From assembly GCA_944387055.1 (NCBI GenBank), contig CALXDL010000063.1, positions 62,001 to 126,000 of the forward strand: a stretch of 64,000 nucleotides of DNA, read 5' to 3'. The DNA is from an uncultured Oscillospiraceae bacterium (GTDB lineage: Bacteria > Bacillota > Clostridia > Oscillospirales > Oscillospiraceae). The position numbers were made by a program, and so were the translations under genes. The notes under the pieces were generated by a model. The model was given only the letters and a program-made list of their open reading frames with translations. It searched no databases and was not told the DNA's origin. Numbering within the stretch: the first letter of the stretch is position 1; each line of letters starts with the position of its first letter. Shown in pieces: positions 1 through 10,071 of the stretch.

Positions 1-366
1 TTCGGTGATGTCGATCTTTTTCCCATCGGCGGATAAGAACAGCCGCCCGTCCTCCTTCGTCACCAACTCGCTGCCTGCCATCGTGACCATCACCTCATTG
101 CCCGCAGTGTCCACGGCTCGCAGCCGGTCCTCCCCGGCCCAGACGATGGTGAAGCGCTGGAACAGTTCGCCGCCAGTGGCGGCGTTGACAGCACCCGCCG
201 TCACGCACAGTACGGCCACCACTGCGGCCGCAAGGCCCAGGGTCCGCAGTGGGCGGCGCTTGTATGTTTTTGTCTGTGTAGTCATCCGTTCTATGATCTC
301 CCGTTTCGCTTCCTCGGAAGCACATAGTTTGGAAAAGGTCTCACGATACATACGCTGATCGATCAT
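1..366 (-). CDS. Anti-sigma-factor-like membrane protein (partial, 3' end outside window)
   Basis: Translation reads from ATG at 366 and is still open at the window edge, giving 122 residues. The N-terminal ~35 residues are charged and cytoplasmic-looking. A hydrophobic segment follows at about residues 40-60 (TLGLAAAVVAVLCVTAGAV), and then an extracytoplasmic start. Its ATG overlaps the stop of the ECF sigma gene upstream (ATGA), which is the usual translational coupling of a sigma/anti-sigma pair. A second pair of the same architecture lies at 55184-56720. The role as the membrane anti-sigma partner is inferred from this arrangement; no specific zinc anti-sigma motif is visible. Confidence 0.7.
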   Translation of the reverse strand, partial: MIDQRMYRETFSKLCASEEAKREIIERMTTQTKTYKRRPLRTLGLAAAVVAVLCVTAGAVNAATGGELFQRFTIVWAGEDRLRAVDTAGNEVMVTMAGSELVTKEDGRLFLSADGKKIDITE

Positions 367-842
367 CCGCTCTCTGCCTCCTTCAAGATCGTTTGCAACC
401 TCCCCCTGGCCCGCATGAGCCAAGTCTGGACTGTGGAGGGCTTGGCGCCCATGATCTGGGCGATCTCCTGGATGGGATAGTCCTCATAATAGTAGAGATA
501 GATGGCTACCCGGTATCTGGGCGGCAGCGCCATCACGTGCTGGAACAGCTCACTTTGCGCTGGTGCGTCGAATACCGCCGCCTCCTGCAGCTCCTCCATG
601 GGACTGACCCGCCGCCGCCACGGAGAGCGGAGCAGCTTCCTGCACTCGTTCACCGCCACGCGGACCACCCAATACCGCTCATGGTCCACAGAGCGGAATG
701 GGCCGGACGCCGTATAGAGTTTGAGCAATGTCTCCTGCATCACATCTTCCGCATCCGCCCGGCACTTCAGATAGCTGAACGACAAGCGGAAGACCATGTC
801 GCCGTACCGTTCCACCGCCTGTTCGAATTCCACATCCGTCAA
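363..842 (-). CDS. ECF-type RNA polymerase sigma factor
   Basis: A 159-residue protein of typical ECF length. Sigma region 2 lies at about residues 8-75 (FRLSFSYLKCRADAEDVMQE) and the region 4 helix-turn-helix at about 100-150 (LPPRYRVAIYLYYYEDYPIQ, then QEIAQIMGAKPSTVQTWLMR). It directs RNA polymerase to a small regulon, probably including its own operon, and is presumably held by the membrane protein encoded by the overlapping downstream gene. It resembles the sigma factor at 55184, so the window carries two paralogous sigma/anti-sigma modules. The signal sensed cannot be read from the sequence. Confidence 0.9.
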   Translation of the reverse strand: MTDVEFEQAVERYGDMVFRLSFSYLKCRADAEDVMQETLLKLYTASGPFRSVDHERYWVVRVAVNECRKLLRSPWRRRVSPMEELQEAAVFDAPAQSELFQHVMALPPRYRVAIYLYYYEDYPIQEIAQIMGAKPSTVQTWLMRARGRLQTILKEAESG

Positions 843-940
843 CTTGTCTCACCTCGTTCGTCTCAGGGTCGAAAGGCCTTTCTATAGGGAACATGCATCA
901 GGTGGGCAAAAGATCCCATTTTATCTGAAGGATCTGCCAC

Positions 941-970
941 AAAAAAGAGAGGGCCGGACAGCCCTCTCTC
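941..970 (-). terminator. Rho-independent terminator of the glycogen operon
   Basis: A 9-bp stem (AGAGAGGGC / GCCCTCTCT) with a 6-nt loop. On the minus strand it is followed by a run of T (A6 on the plus strand at 941-946). It lies 10 bases beyond the glgP stop. Confidence 0.85.
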
Positions 971-979
971 TTCCGCACC

Positions 980-3406
980 TCAGCGGTGCGGCACATGCCA
1001 GATATGATCTGCGTATTCTGCGACGGCCCGATCTGCGGCAAATATCCCGCTGCGGGCGATGTTGTGGAGGCTCATCCGGTTCCATGCCTCCTGGTCGGCG
1101 TAAGTCCGCACCATGCGCTTTTCTGCCTGACAGTAGCTCTCGAAGTCTGCCAGCAGCAGATACTCGTCTGCAGGGCTGCCGCCGCTGCCGAAGAGCAGCC
1201 GCTGATACAGATCGTCATAGCGTACACCGTCCCGGAAGCCAGTACGCAGGGCGTCCAGGCAGCGGCGCAGCGTCTCATCCTTGCTGTAGAGCCGCTGGGG
1301 CACATATCCATCCCGTTTGAGACGGTCCACCTCATCTGCCCGCAGGCCGAAGAGGAACATGTTCTCGTCCCCCAACACCTCGTTCATCTCTACGTTGGCG
1401 CCATCCAGCGTGCCGACGGTCAGAGCGCCGTTCATCATGAACTTCATGTTGCCTGTACCGCTGGCCTCTTTCCCTGCAGTGGAGATCTGCTGGCTGACCT
1501 CACTGGCGGGCATGAGCTGTTCCGCCAAGGAGACCCGATAGTTCTCCAGGAACACCACCTGGAGTTTGTCCTTGCACACAGGGTCATGGTCGATCTGATC
1601 GGCCAGGGAGTTGATGAGTCGGATGATCCTCTTGGCCACTGCGTAGCCCGGTGCAGCCTTTGCGCCGAAAATGAACGTGTGCGGCTGGGTGATATAGCCG
1701 GGCGCGTCCCGCAGCGTCTGATAAAGCGTGATGATATGCAGTACGTTCAGCAGCTGCCGTTTGTATTCATGCAGGCGCTTCACCTGTACATCGAAGATCG
1801 CGTCCGGATTCAGGATCACGCCGCGGGACCGCTTGGCATGCGCGGCGAACATCTCCTTATTGGCCCGCTTGATATCTGCCAGGCGCTCCAGCACGCTCTT
1901 GTCGTCGGCATAGGCGTCCAGTTTCTGGAGCACCTCCGGATGGAGCAGATAGGCGTCTCCGCCCGTCAGGTCCCGGATGAGGCCATCCAGGCCTGGATTG
2001 ATCTCGCTGAGCCAGCGGCGGTGATCGATACCGTTGGTGACGTTTTGGAACTTCCAGGGCTCCATCCCATAGGCGCTCTTGAATACATCCTTTTTCAGTA
2101 TCTCGGAGTGGAGGCCGCTGACACCATTGACCGCCATGCCTCCGGCGATACACAGGTTCGCCATGCGGACCTCACCATCCCAGATGATCGCCATCTTCTC
2201 CGTCTTGGCACCGTCATGGTAGAACGCTTCCACCTTCTCCTGCCACCGCCGGGCGATCTCCATGGTGATCTGCCAGATGCGGGGCAGGAAATGCTCGAAC
2301 AGGTTCTGCGGCCAGCGCTCCAGCGCCTCTGCCAAGACAGTGTGGTTCGTATAGGCCACAGAGTGGGTCGTGATATACCATGCCTCGTCCCAGTCCATCC
2401 CCGCATCATCGATGAAGATGCGCATCAGCTCCGGGATCACCAGCGCCGGGTGCGTGTCATTGATCTGGATGACGTTCTTCTCGTGGAAGTTGCGCAGCGT
2501 CCCATAGGTCTCCAGGTGCTTGGCGGCGATGGACTGTGCCGTGGCGGAGACGAAGAAATACTGCTGCTTCAGCCGCAGGGACTTGCCCTCCAGGTGGTTG
2601 TCCTCAGGATAGAGGATCTTGGCGATGGTCTTGGCCATGGCCTCGTCCTCAGATGCCTTGAGATACTCCCCCCGGGAAAACAGGGTCATGTCCACCGGCT
2701 GTGTGGACCGAGCGTCCCACAACCGCAGGACGTTCATATGCTCTGTGCCATATCCGGCGATCTCCATATCGCAGGGGATGGCCTGGACGACCGTGGCATT
2801 CTCGTTGACGATGTGGAGATGTCCATCGTCCCAGAACTCCCGCAGGGTACCGCCGAAGCGGACCTCCTGCGCCTCAGCAGGCTTTGGCATCAGCCAGGCT
2901 GCGCCCAGATCCTTCCAGTCGTCAGGCAGCTCCACCTGCTGGCCTTCCACGATCTTCTGCCGGAAGATGCCCAGCTCATAGCAGATAGAATATCCGGTGG
3001 CAGGGATCTCCAGCGTGGACATGGAGTCCAGATAGCACGCAGCCAGGCGGCCCAGACCGCCATTCCCAAGCGCTGCATCCGGCTCGATCTCGAAGATGTC
3101 CGCCGCCTTGAAGCCAAGGTGGTCCAGTGCCTCCCGCAGCTGGGGCAGGACTTCCAGGTTATAAGCGTTCTTCATGAGGCTGCGCCCCATCAAAAACTCC
3201 AGGGATAGATAGTGGACCTGCTTCTTGTGGTCCTTGCGGGTCTTTTTGCGGGTCTCCACCTCTCGGAGCGCCATCACGTCCCGCAGCACGAGCGCGCAGG
3301 TACGCATCATCTCTCCGTCGGTAGCCTCCTCAGGCGCCTTGCCGAAATTTTGCATCAGCTTTGCGGTGAGGGCTTTTTCTAAAGTTTTTGTGGTAAATGG
3401 TGTCAT
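980..3406 (-). CDS. glgP: Glycogen/alpha-glucan phosphorylase
   Basis: An 808-residue cytoplasmic enzyme of normal family length. It removes glucose units from glycogen with phosphate to give glucose 1-phosphate, using pyridoxal phosphate. The family signature EASGTGNMKFMMNGALT-VGTLDGANVE is present, with the PLP lysine at about residue 656, and the N-terminal substrate-site sequence HYLSLEFLMGRSL is conserved. It is the last gene of glgB-glgC-glgD-glgA-glgP, 9 bases after glgA, so synthesis and breakdown of glycogen are encoded on one transcript. A terminator follows. Confidence 0.97.
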   Translation of the reverse strand: MTPFTTKTLEKALTAKLMQNFGKAPEEATDGEMMRTCALVLRDVMALREVETRKKTRKDHKKQVHYLSLEFLMGRSLMKNAYNLEVLPQLREALDHLGFKAADIFEIEPDAALGNGGLGRLAACYLDSMSTLEIPATGYSICYELGIFRQKIVEGQQVELPDDWKDLGAAWLMPKPAEAQEVRFGGTLREFWDDGHLHIVNENATVVQAIPCDMEIAGYGTEHMNVLRLWDARSTQPVDMTLFSRGEYLKASEDEAMAKTIAKILYPEDNHLEGKSLRLKQQYFFVSATAQSIAAKHLETYGTLRNFHEKNVIQINDTHPALVIPELMRIFIDDAGMDWDEAWYITTHSVAYTNHTVLAEALERWPQNLFEHFLPRIWQITMEIARRWQEKVEAFYHDGAKTEKMAIIWDGEVRMANLCIAGGMAVNGVSGLHSEILKKDVFKSAYGMEPWKFQNVTNGIDHRRWLSEINPGLDGLIRDLTGGDAYLLHPEVLQKLDAYADDKSVLERLADIKRANKEMFAAHAKRSRGVILNPDAIFDVQVKRLHEYKRQLLNVLHIITLYQTLRDAPGYITQPHTFIFGAKAAPGYAVAKRIIRLINSLADQIDHDPVCKDKLQVVFLENYRVSLAEQLMPASEVSQQISTAGKEASGTGNMKFMMNGALTVGTLDGANVEMNEVLGDENMFLFGLRADEVDRLKRDGYVPQRLYSKDETLRRCLDALRTGFRDGVRYDDLYQRLLFGSGGSPADEYLLLADFESYCQAEKRMVRTYADQEAWNRMSLHNIARSGIFAADRAVAEYADHIWHVPHR

Positions 3407-3415
3407 GAGCCTTCC

Positions 3416-5230
3416 TTACTCCGCCGCGTCTTCTTTTTCTTTCGCGGCGGTCTTGTTTTTCGATGGATCTATTTTTGCAGAGGATCTCCCCCCTGTTTTG
3501 ACAGCGGACTTCCTGGCTACCGCAGGCTTTTTGCTCGTCCCTTTCGCCGTGCGCTTTCTTGCCGGCGCTTTCTTGCCGGGCTCTTCCGCAGCAGGCACAG
3601 GCTCCTCCGCGACAGACGCGGGCGCTTCCGCATCAGGCGCGGGCTCCTCCGTGACAGGTGCAGGCGCTTCCGCATCAGGCGCGGACTCCTCCGCGACAGG
3701 TGCAGGCGCTTCCGCATCAGGTACGGACTCCTCCGCGACAGGTGCAGGCACTTCCACCACAGGCGCGGGCGCTTCCGCGGCGGGTGCAGGCCACGGCTGT
3801 CCTGTAACGTTGCTGTAGATCCGCAGATACTCTTTCGCGCTGCGTCCCCAGCTGAAGTCACAGGCCATAGCCCGCTGGCGCAGGCGGCCGAAGGCATCTG
3901 GATAATCCTTGTAGAGATAGACGGCCTCACGGATCACGTGCAGCATATCCCCGCTGGAATAGCTGGCAAAGGTGAAGCCGTTCCCGGCGTCCCGCCAGGC
4001 CTCATAAGGATGGACCGTATCTTTGAGGCCGCCGGTCTCCCGCACGATGGGGACGGTGCCATAGCGCATGGCGATCATCTGGGAGAGTCCGCACGGCTCA
4101 CTCTTGGACGGCATCAGGAACAAGTCCGCGCCTGCATAGATGGCCATGGACAAGTCTTCATTGTAATCTAAACGCACGGCCATACGGCCAGAGTACTGCT
4201 GGGCGGCCCAGCGGAAGAACTCCTCGTACTTCCTGTCGCCCTTTCCAAGTATGACCAACTGCAACGGGAGTTCCATCATATCATGAAGGACTTCACAAAT
4301 CAAGTCCAGCCCCTTGTGTGCCACCAGACGGCTGACGATGCCGACGATGGGGACGTATGGCTCTTGCTGCAGTCCCATGATCTTTTGGAGTTCCGCTTTG
4401 TCCGCGGCCTTGCCGGAGAGATCGGCGGCGGAATAGCGGGCCGCGATGTGGCTATCCGTCTCCGGATCATAGCGCTCCATATCGATCCCATTGAGCACAC
4501 CAGAGAGCTTATACCCGCACCTGCGCATGATGCCATCCAGTCCATGAGCGAAATAGGGCATCTTCAGCTCATTGGCATAGGAGGGAGAGACCGCGTTCAC
4601 TGCATCCGCACAGAGGATGGCACCTTTGAGCAGGTCTACGTCTCCGTCCATCAGGATGGTGCCGTCGTCTGCCCAACCGTGATCCAGTCCGAACAGATCG
4701 CCCAGCGTCTGCCGTCCATAACGGCCCTGGTATTCGATATTGTGGATGGATAGGACCGTCTTGATGCTCCGGAACCGATCCTCCCGCACGCCGTCATCTT
4801 TCAGATAGATGGGGACGAGGGCGGTCTGCCAGTCATTGCAGTGGATGACATCGGGCCAGAACTTGAGATGCGGCAGCATCCGCACCACGGCCCGAGAGAA
4901 GAATCCGAACCGCTCTCCGTCGTCCATATAGCCATACAGGTCCGGCCGGTCGAAATACTGCTCATTGTCCAGGAAATACCAAGTGACTCCGTCCCGCTCT
5001 AAAGAGAAGAGTCCGCAGTAACTATGCCGCCAGGCCAGATCCACATAATCATAGCACAGGAAGGTGAGCTGTTGGCCGAAATTCGCTTTCACTTTTTGGT
5101 AGAGGGGCAGTACCACCGCCACCTCGGCTCCCTCCGCCGCCAGAGCCGCAGGCAGAGAGCCTGCCACGTCCGCAAGACCGCCCGTCTTGCAAAAGGGCAC
5201 GGCCTCGCTCGTCGCATAGAGTATCTTCAT
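3416..5230 (-). CDS. glgA: Glycogen synthase (ADP-glucose type) with charged repetitive C-terminal tail
   Basis: A GT5-family enzyme that transfers glucose from ADP-glucose to the growing alpha-1,4-glucan. The N-terminal ADP-glucose-binding motif KTGGLADV is at residues 15-22, and the C-terminal GT-B motif region (SEPCGLSQMIAMRYGTVPIV) is near residue 380. The catalytic part ends at about residue 478, the normal family length. Beyond it the protein runs to 604 residues. Residues 481-551 are a Pro/Ala/Glu repeat with a 14-residue period, and residues 552-604 are rich in Lys/Ala/Arg, like a histone H1 tail. Such a tail is not part of standard GlgA; it could tether the enzyme to a polyanion or to partners. 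The start ATG at 5230 is preceded by AAGGAG. Confidence 0.96.
   Translation of the reverse strand: MKILYATSEAVPFCKTGGLADVAGSLPAALAAEGAEVAVVLPLYQKVKANFGQQLTFLCYDYVDLAWRHSYCGLFSLERDGVTWYFLDNEQYFDRPDLYGYMDDGERFGFFSRAVVRMLPHLKFWPDVIHCNDWQTALVPIYLKDDGVREDRFRSIKTVLSIHNIEYQGRYGRQTLGDLFGLDHGWADDGTILMDGDVDLLKGAILCADAVNAVSPSYANELKMPYFAHGLDGIMRRCGYKLSGVLNGIDMERYDPETDSHIAARYSAADLSGKAADKAELQKIMGLQQEPYVPIVGIVSRLVAHKGLDLICEVLHDMMELPLQLVILGKGDRKYEEFFRWAAQQYSGRMAVRLDYNEDLSMAIYAGADLFLMPSKSEPCGLSQMIAMRYGTVPIVRETGGLKDTVHPYEAWRDAGNGFTFASYSSGDMLHVIREAVYLYKDYPDAFGRLRQRAMACDFSWGRSAKEYLRIYSNVTGQPWPAPAAEAPAPVVEVPAPVAEESVPDAEAPAPVAEESAPDAEAPAPVTEEPAPDAEAPASVAEEPVPAAEEPGKKAPARKRTAKGTSKKPAVARKSAVKTGGRSSAKIDPSKNKTAAKEKEDAAE
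3578..3790 (-). repeat. 42-bp tandem repeat encoding the acidic Pro/Ala/Glu linker of GlgA
   Basis: About four imperfect copies of a 42-bp unit. Each encodes a 14-residue unit of the form VAEES-APDAEAPAP. The copies lie inside the glgA frame and keep it open. Copy number is likely to vary between strains, as in other in-frame minisatellites. Confidence 0.8.
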
Positions 5231-5427
5231 CGGTAAGTCTCCTTTCTCACACGATCTCGCCTTGGAGAGCCAGAGGGCTTCTCCTTCTTCCTTGCGTCCG
5301 CCGTCTAGGAGCAGACCGGGAAAGCTCTCCGGCAGGTCGCAGACCCGCCAGAGAGCCAGATATCCAACGGTCTTCTACCAGCGCGGGCTCGGCTCCATGC
5401 CAGAGGAGCTCTCTGGTAGCCTCTCGC
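5231..5427 (-). other. Structured gap between glgD and glgA
   Basis: This 197-bp gap is the only long spacer inside the glycogen operon. It contains three hairpins built from GCCAGAG / CTCTGGC-type elements: at about 5265-5285, at about 5317-5358 (13 of 15 positions pair, the others could be G-U) and at about 5399-5417. No T-run follows, so these look like RNA-stabilising or processing structures rather than terminators. The ribosome-binding site of glgA lies at the low-coordinate end. Confidence 0.5.
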
Positions 5428-6539
5428 TCAGATCACACTGCCTTTGGCCAACACGATAGGATAAGAGCTGTGCCCCATCAGTGTCCGTCCTGCAAGGACA
5501 TCCACGTTCTTGTCCGCAATGACATAAGCCAGCTCTGCGTCCTTGCCGATCGCCGTCTCCTTAAAAAGGATGCAGTTGCGCACCGTAGCGCCCGGTCCTA
5601 CCACCACACCGGGGAAGAGGATGGAATTCTCCACCGTGCCCTCGATGTTGCACCCGTCTGCCACCAGGGAGTTCAGGCAGCGGCCGTCCGGACCGACGTA
5701 GGCCGAGGATTTATCCGCGCCCTTGGCGCGGATGGGACGCTCCCGGCAAAAGAGATCCGCTCGGATGGCCGGATCCAACAGCTGCATGCTGCGGTCGTAG
5801 TATTCCTGGACCGAACGGATCTGGGCAGCGAAGCCATTCCAGATGTAGCAGCGCAGATCCAGAGGTCCCCTGCGGGCCTGCAGCACATCCTTGCGCCAGC
5901 TGTACTGATCATGGCTGGTGCAGTCATCCACCAGCTCTTTCAAGAGCTGGACCGAGAGGATGTATACCTCCAGTCCCCGATAGCCTCTTGGGACATTGAG
6001 ATGATAGAGCACATCTGTCACACGCCCCTCGTGGTCCGCTTCGAAATAGGTGCCGTTCTCTGTCTGGAAACTGTCGTTCCCGCAGACGACGGTGATATCC
6101 GCACCAGAGCGGAGATGGTTCTCATAGATGTCTGACAGAGGCAGGTTCACCACCAGGTCGCCCTCCATCAAGACCACGTGGTCCTGACGGATGGTGTCCA
6201 GGTACGAACGGATACCAGCCAGGGCCTCCATCTTGCCCCGGAATGCGCTCGGACCGCCCCACCTCTTCTGATAGTCGAACAGCGGCAGCACCTTCAATCC
6301 GCCGCGCTTGCGGCTCAGGTCCCAATCCTTGCCTGTCCCCAGATGGTCCAGCAGGCTCTGATACGGACCGTGGAGCACCACGCCCACGTCCGAGACGCCG
6401 GCGTTCACCAGGTTGGACAGGGCAAAATCCACCGCCCGGTACCGGCCGCCGAAGGGGATGGAGGAGGCCGAGCGGATCTCCCCCAGCTCCCGCAGGTCAT
6501 TGCGCTTTTCATAGGAGAATACGATCCCGTGCAGTCCTT

Positions 6540-6543
<4 letters not shown>
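5428..6543 (-). CDS. glgD: Glucose-1-phosphate adenylyltransferase regulatory subunit
   Basis: A 371-residue ADP-glucose pyrophosphorylase homologue. It has the nucleotidyltransferase fold ([19 protein letters not shown] near residue 32) and a C-terminal left-handed beta-helix ([20 protein letters not shown]). Unlike glgC it lacks the N-terminal GGQGSRL nucleotide-binding loop, and the corresponding region reads [13 protein letters not shown]. This is the known hallmark of GlgD, the non-catalytic partner that stimulates GlgC in Firmicutes. Its ATG at 6543 overlaps the glgC stop by 4 bases, consistent with equimolar synthesis of a GlgC-GlgD complex. Confidence 0.95.
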
Positions 6544-7744
<1,201 letters not shown>

Positions 7745-7748
<4 letters not shown>

Positions 7749-9667
7749 GTTTTCTCCAGCTCCTTTGCCTTACTTTTCTTCCGGGGCCGAGGGAAGGTCC
7801 CCTCGCCGCGCAGGAACACCGCGCCGAAAGCGGGGATGCGGATGGCCGCGGAACACGCTTTGCCGTGGGAGGGGATATCCTCCACCGGCACCGGCTCCGT
7901 GTCGCCGAACCCATCTCCGCCGTAGGCGGGATCATCCGTATTGAACACCGGGACATACCGCCTGCGGGGCGGCACGCCCATCCGGTACCCCTCATAGGTG
8001 TTGGGCGAGAAATTCACTGCGCACAGGAGGTCTCGTCCCTTCTTGTCCCTGCGCAGGAACACCACTACGTTGTCATGTTCGTCATCGGATACCAGCCACT
8101 CGAAGCCGGCCCAATCGAAATCGATCTGCCACAGAGCGGGGGTCTTCTGATAAAAGGCGTTGGCATCCCGGAAAAAGTCATGGATCCGGCGGTTCTCATC
8201 CTCCTCCAGCAGATACCAGTCCAGCTGGCCATTGGAGTCCCACTCGTGCCATTGGCCCAGCTCCGCCCCCATGAACATCAGCTTCTTGCCGGGATGCGCC
8301 AGGAGGTAGGCATAGAACCCCCGCAGGCACCGGAGCTGATTGGTGTAGTCTCCGGGCATTTTCCCCACCAGGGACCCCTTCATATGGACCACTTCGTCAT
8401 GGGACATCGGCAGTACGAAATTCTCCGAAAAGGCGTACATCATGGAGAAGGTGATGTCCTTGTGATGGAACTGACGGAACCAGGGGTCCAGCTTGAGGTA
8501 GTGACACATGTCGTTCATCCAGCCCATGTTCCACTTCAGGTTGAATCCCAGTCCCCCCACATCTGGCGGGCGGGTCACCAGGGGCCATGCCGTGGACTCC
8601 TCCGCCACCATCAGCGCGTGGGGCGCCACGGAGAACGCCATGCGGTTGAGGTCTCGGAGGAACTCGATGGCCTCCAGGTTCTCGTGCCCGCCATACTGAT
8701 TGGGCGTCCATGCGCCGCCCTGGCGGTCATAATCTAAGTACAGCATGGAGGCCACCGCATCCACCCGCAGGCCATCCACGTGGTATTCCTCCAGCCAGAA
8801 GCGTGCGGAGGAGAGGAGGAAGCTCTTCACCTCCGGACGGCCATAGTCGAACACCCGCGTGCCCCAGGAGGCGTGCTCCCACTTATTGGGGTCGCTATAT
8901 TCATAGCAGCAGGTCCCATCGAACTGGTACAGGCCCTGCTCGTCCTTGCAGAAGTGAGCGGGCACCCAGTCCAGGATGACGGCGATGCCGTTCTTATGCA
9001 TATGGTCCACGAACCACATGAAGTCCTTGGGTCCTCCGAATCGGGAAGTAGGTGCGAAGTATCCCGTACATTGATAGCCCCAAGAGTCATCCAAAGGATG
9101 TTCCGTCACCGGCAGCAGCTCGATGGCATTATACCCCATCTCTTTCACGTAGGCCGCCAGATCTTTGCCAAGGTCCCGATAATCCACGAAATCGCCGTTG
9201 TCCCGCTTTTTCCAGGAGCCAAGATGGACCTCATAGATATTGAGCGGCGAATCGTAGACAGGATGTTTTGCCTGCCTCTCCCGGAACTTGGCGTCGCCCC
9301 AGCGGAAGCCGGAGATATCATAGAGCTTGCTGGCAGTGGCAGGCCGTGTCTCCGTGTGGAAGCCATAGGGATCCGCTTTCAGGTGGAGCTTGCCGTCCGC
9401 ACCGGAAACAGCATATTTATACGCCGTATAGGGCCTGAGTCCGGGGATGAACCCCTCCCAGATCTCTCCTTTCCGGGTGAGACGGTCCGCTGTCTCATCC
9501 CAGTCATTGAAATCGCCCACCACAGAGACCGCGGTCGCATGCGGGGCCCAGACGCGGAACGTCCAGCCCGCCTTCCCCCGCTTTTCTGCCGGGTGGGCGC
9601 CAAACCAATGCCATCCATCTGTGAGTGTCCCCGCATGGAAGCGGGCAGCTTGTTCGTTTCTAGCCAT
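7745..9667 (-). CDS. glgB: 1,4-alpha-glucan branching enzyme
   Basis: A GH13 enzyme that creates alpha-1,6 branches in glycogen. A CBM48-like N-terminal domain ([20 protein letters not shown]) lies at about residues 40-115, followed by a (beta/alpha)8 catalytic domain. The nucleophile region is [16 protein letters not shown], the acid/base is in VAEESTAWP, and MSHDEVVH is also present. I chose ATG at 9667 (MARNEQAA) because GGAGAGGAG lies 8 bases upstream; an in-frame ATG at 9703 would add 12 unconserved residues. The protein is 640 residues, as expected. It is the first gene of the glycogen operon. Confidence 0.95.
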
Positions 9668-9794
9668 GGTCGTTGCTCCTCTCCCTGCGCCCCTTTCCTC
9701 CATAGGACGCGGGCCGTCATTCGAGTCTCAAGCAGTCGGATGCCTGAGCCGCGGTTATTTTCTGTCTTTTCAGGGCATGTTGTCTAGTGTCTTC

Positions 9795-9823
9795 ATTATA
9801 CGTCTTTCCAAAAATACCGTCAA
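9795..9823 (-). promoter_or_regulatory. Sigma-A promoter of the glycogen operon
   Basis: The minus strand reads TTGACG (9818-9823), a 17-base spacer, then TATAAT (9795-9800). This is a near-perfect housekeeping promoter. It predicts a leader of about 120 bases before glgB. The rest of the 9668-10071 gap is AT-rich around 9880-9960 and presumably also holds the promoter of the divergent symporter, but I could not pick a convincing one. Confidence 0.8.
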
Positions 9824-10071
9824 GGACGGCCCTGTCGAAAAGGTCCGGTGGTTTTGGTTCGATCCGCCAGTTTTATCTCTTTTTGTCACGAGATCGTTTG
9901 TTGGTTTTTGGCAAGATATTCAAATTTTATCCATTGTTTACCGTGTTTTCCCATCCGCCCAGTTCCCTTAACGATCATACCAGTCCGCCGTGCCGAAAAG
10001 GGGCGGTCTTTGACAGTACGAAAAATTTCGGCGGCCATGCTGCCGCCGGATCCGTTCAGGAGGGACAGTCC

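Noticed and set aside
986..3208. A 740-codon open frame on the plus strand opposite glgP, and similar long antisense frames opposite the LTA-type gene (27091-28473), DUF1538/PII (37248-38957), hisD (49389-50693) and the GH3-like gene (32269-33627)
   Set aside because: They lie wholly antisense to clearly conserved genes, show no recognisable domain and have the His/Leu/Arg/Asp-rich composition expected from reading GC-rich codons backwards.
9855..9870. GGTTCGATCC resembling a tRNA T-loop
   Set aside because: No acceptor, D or anticodon stem can be formed around it.
9787..10071. Upstream in-frame extension of the symporter
   Set aside because: The added 95 residues are unconserved and run through an AT-rich promoter region; AGGAGGGA lies directly before the ATG at 10072.
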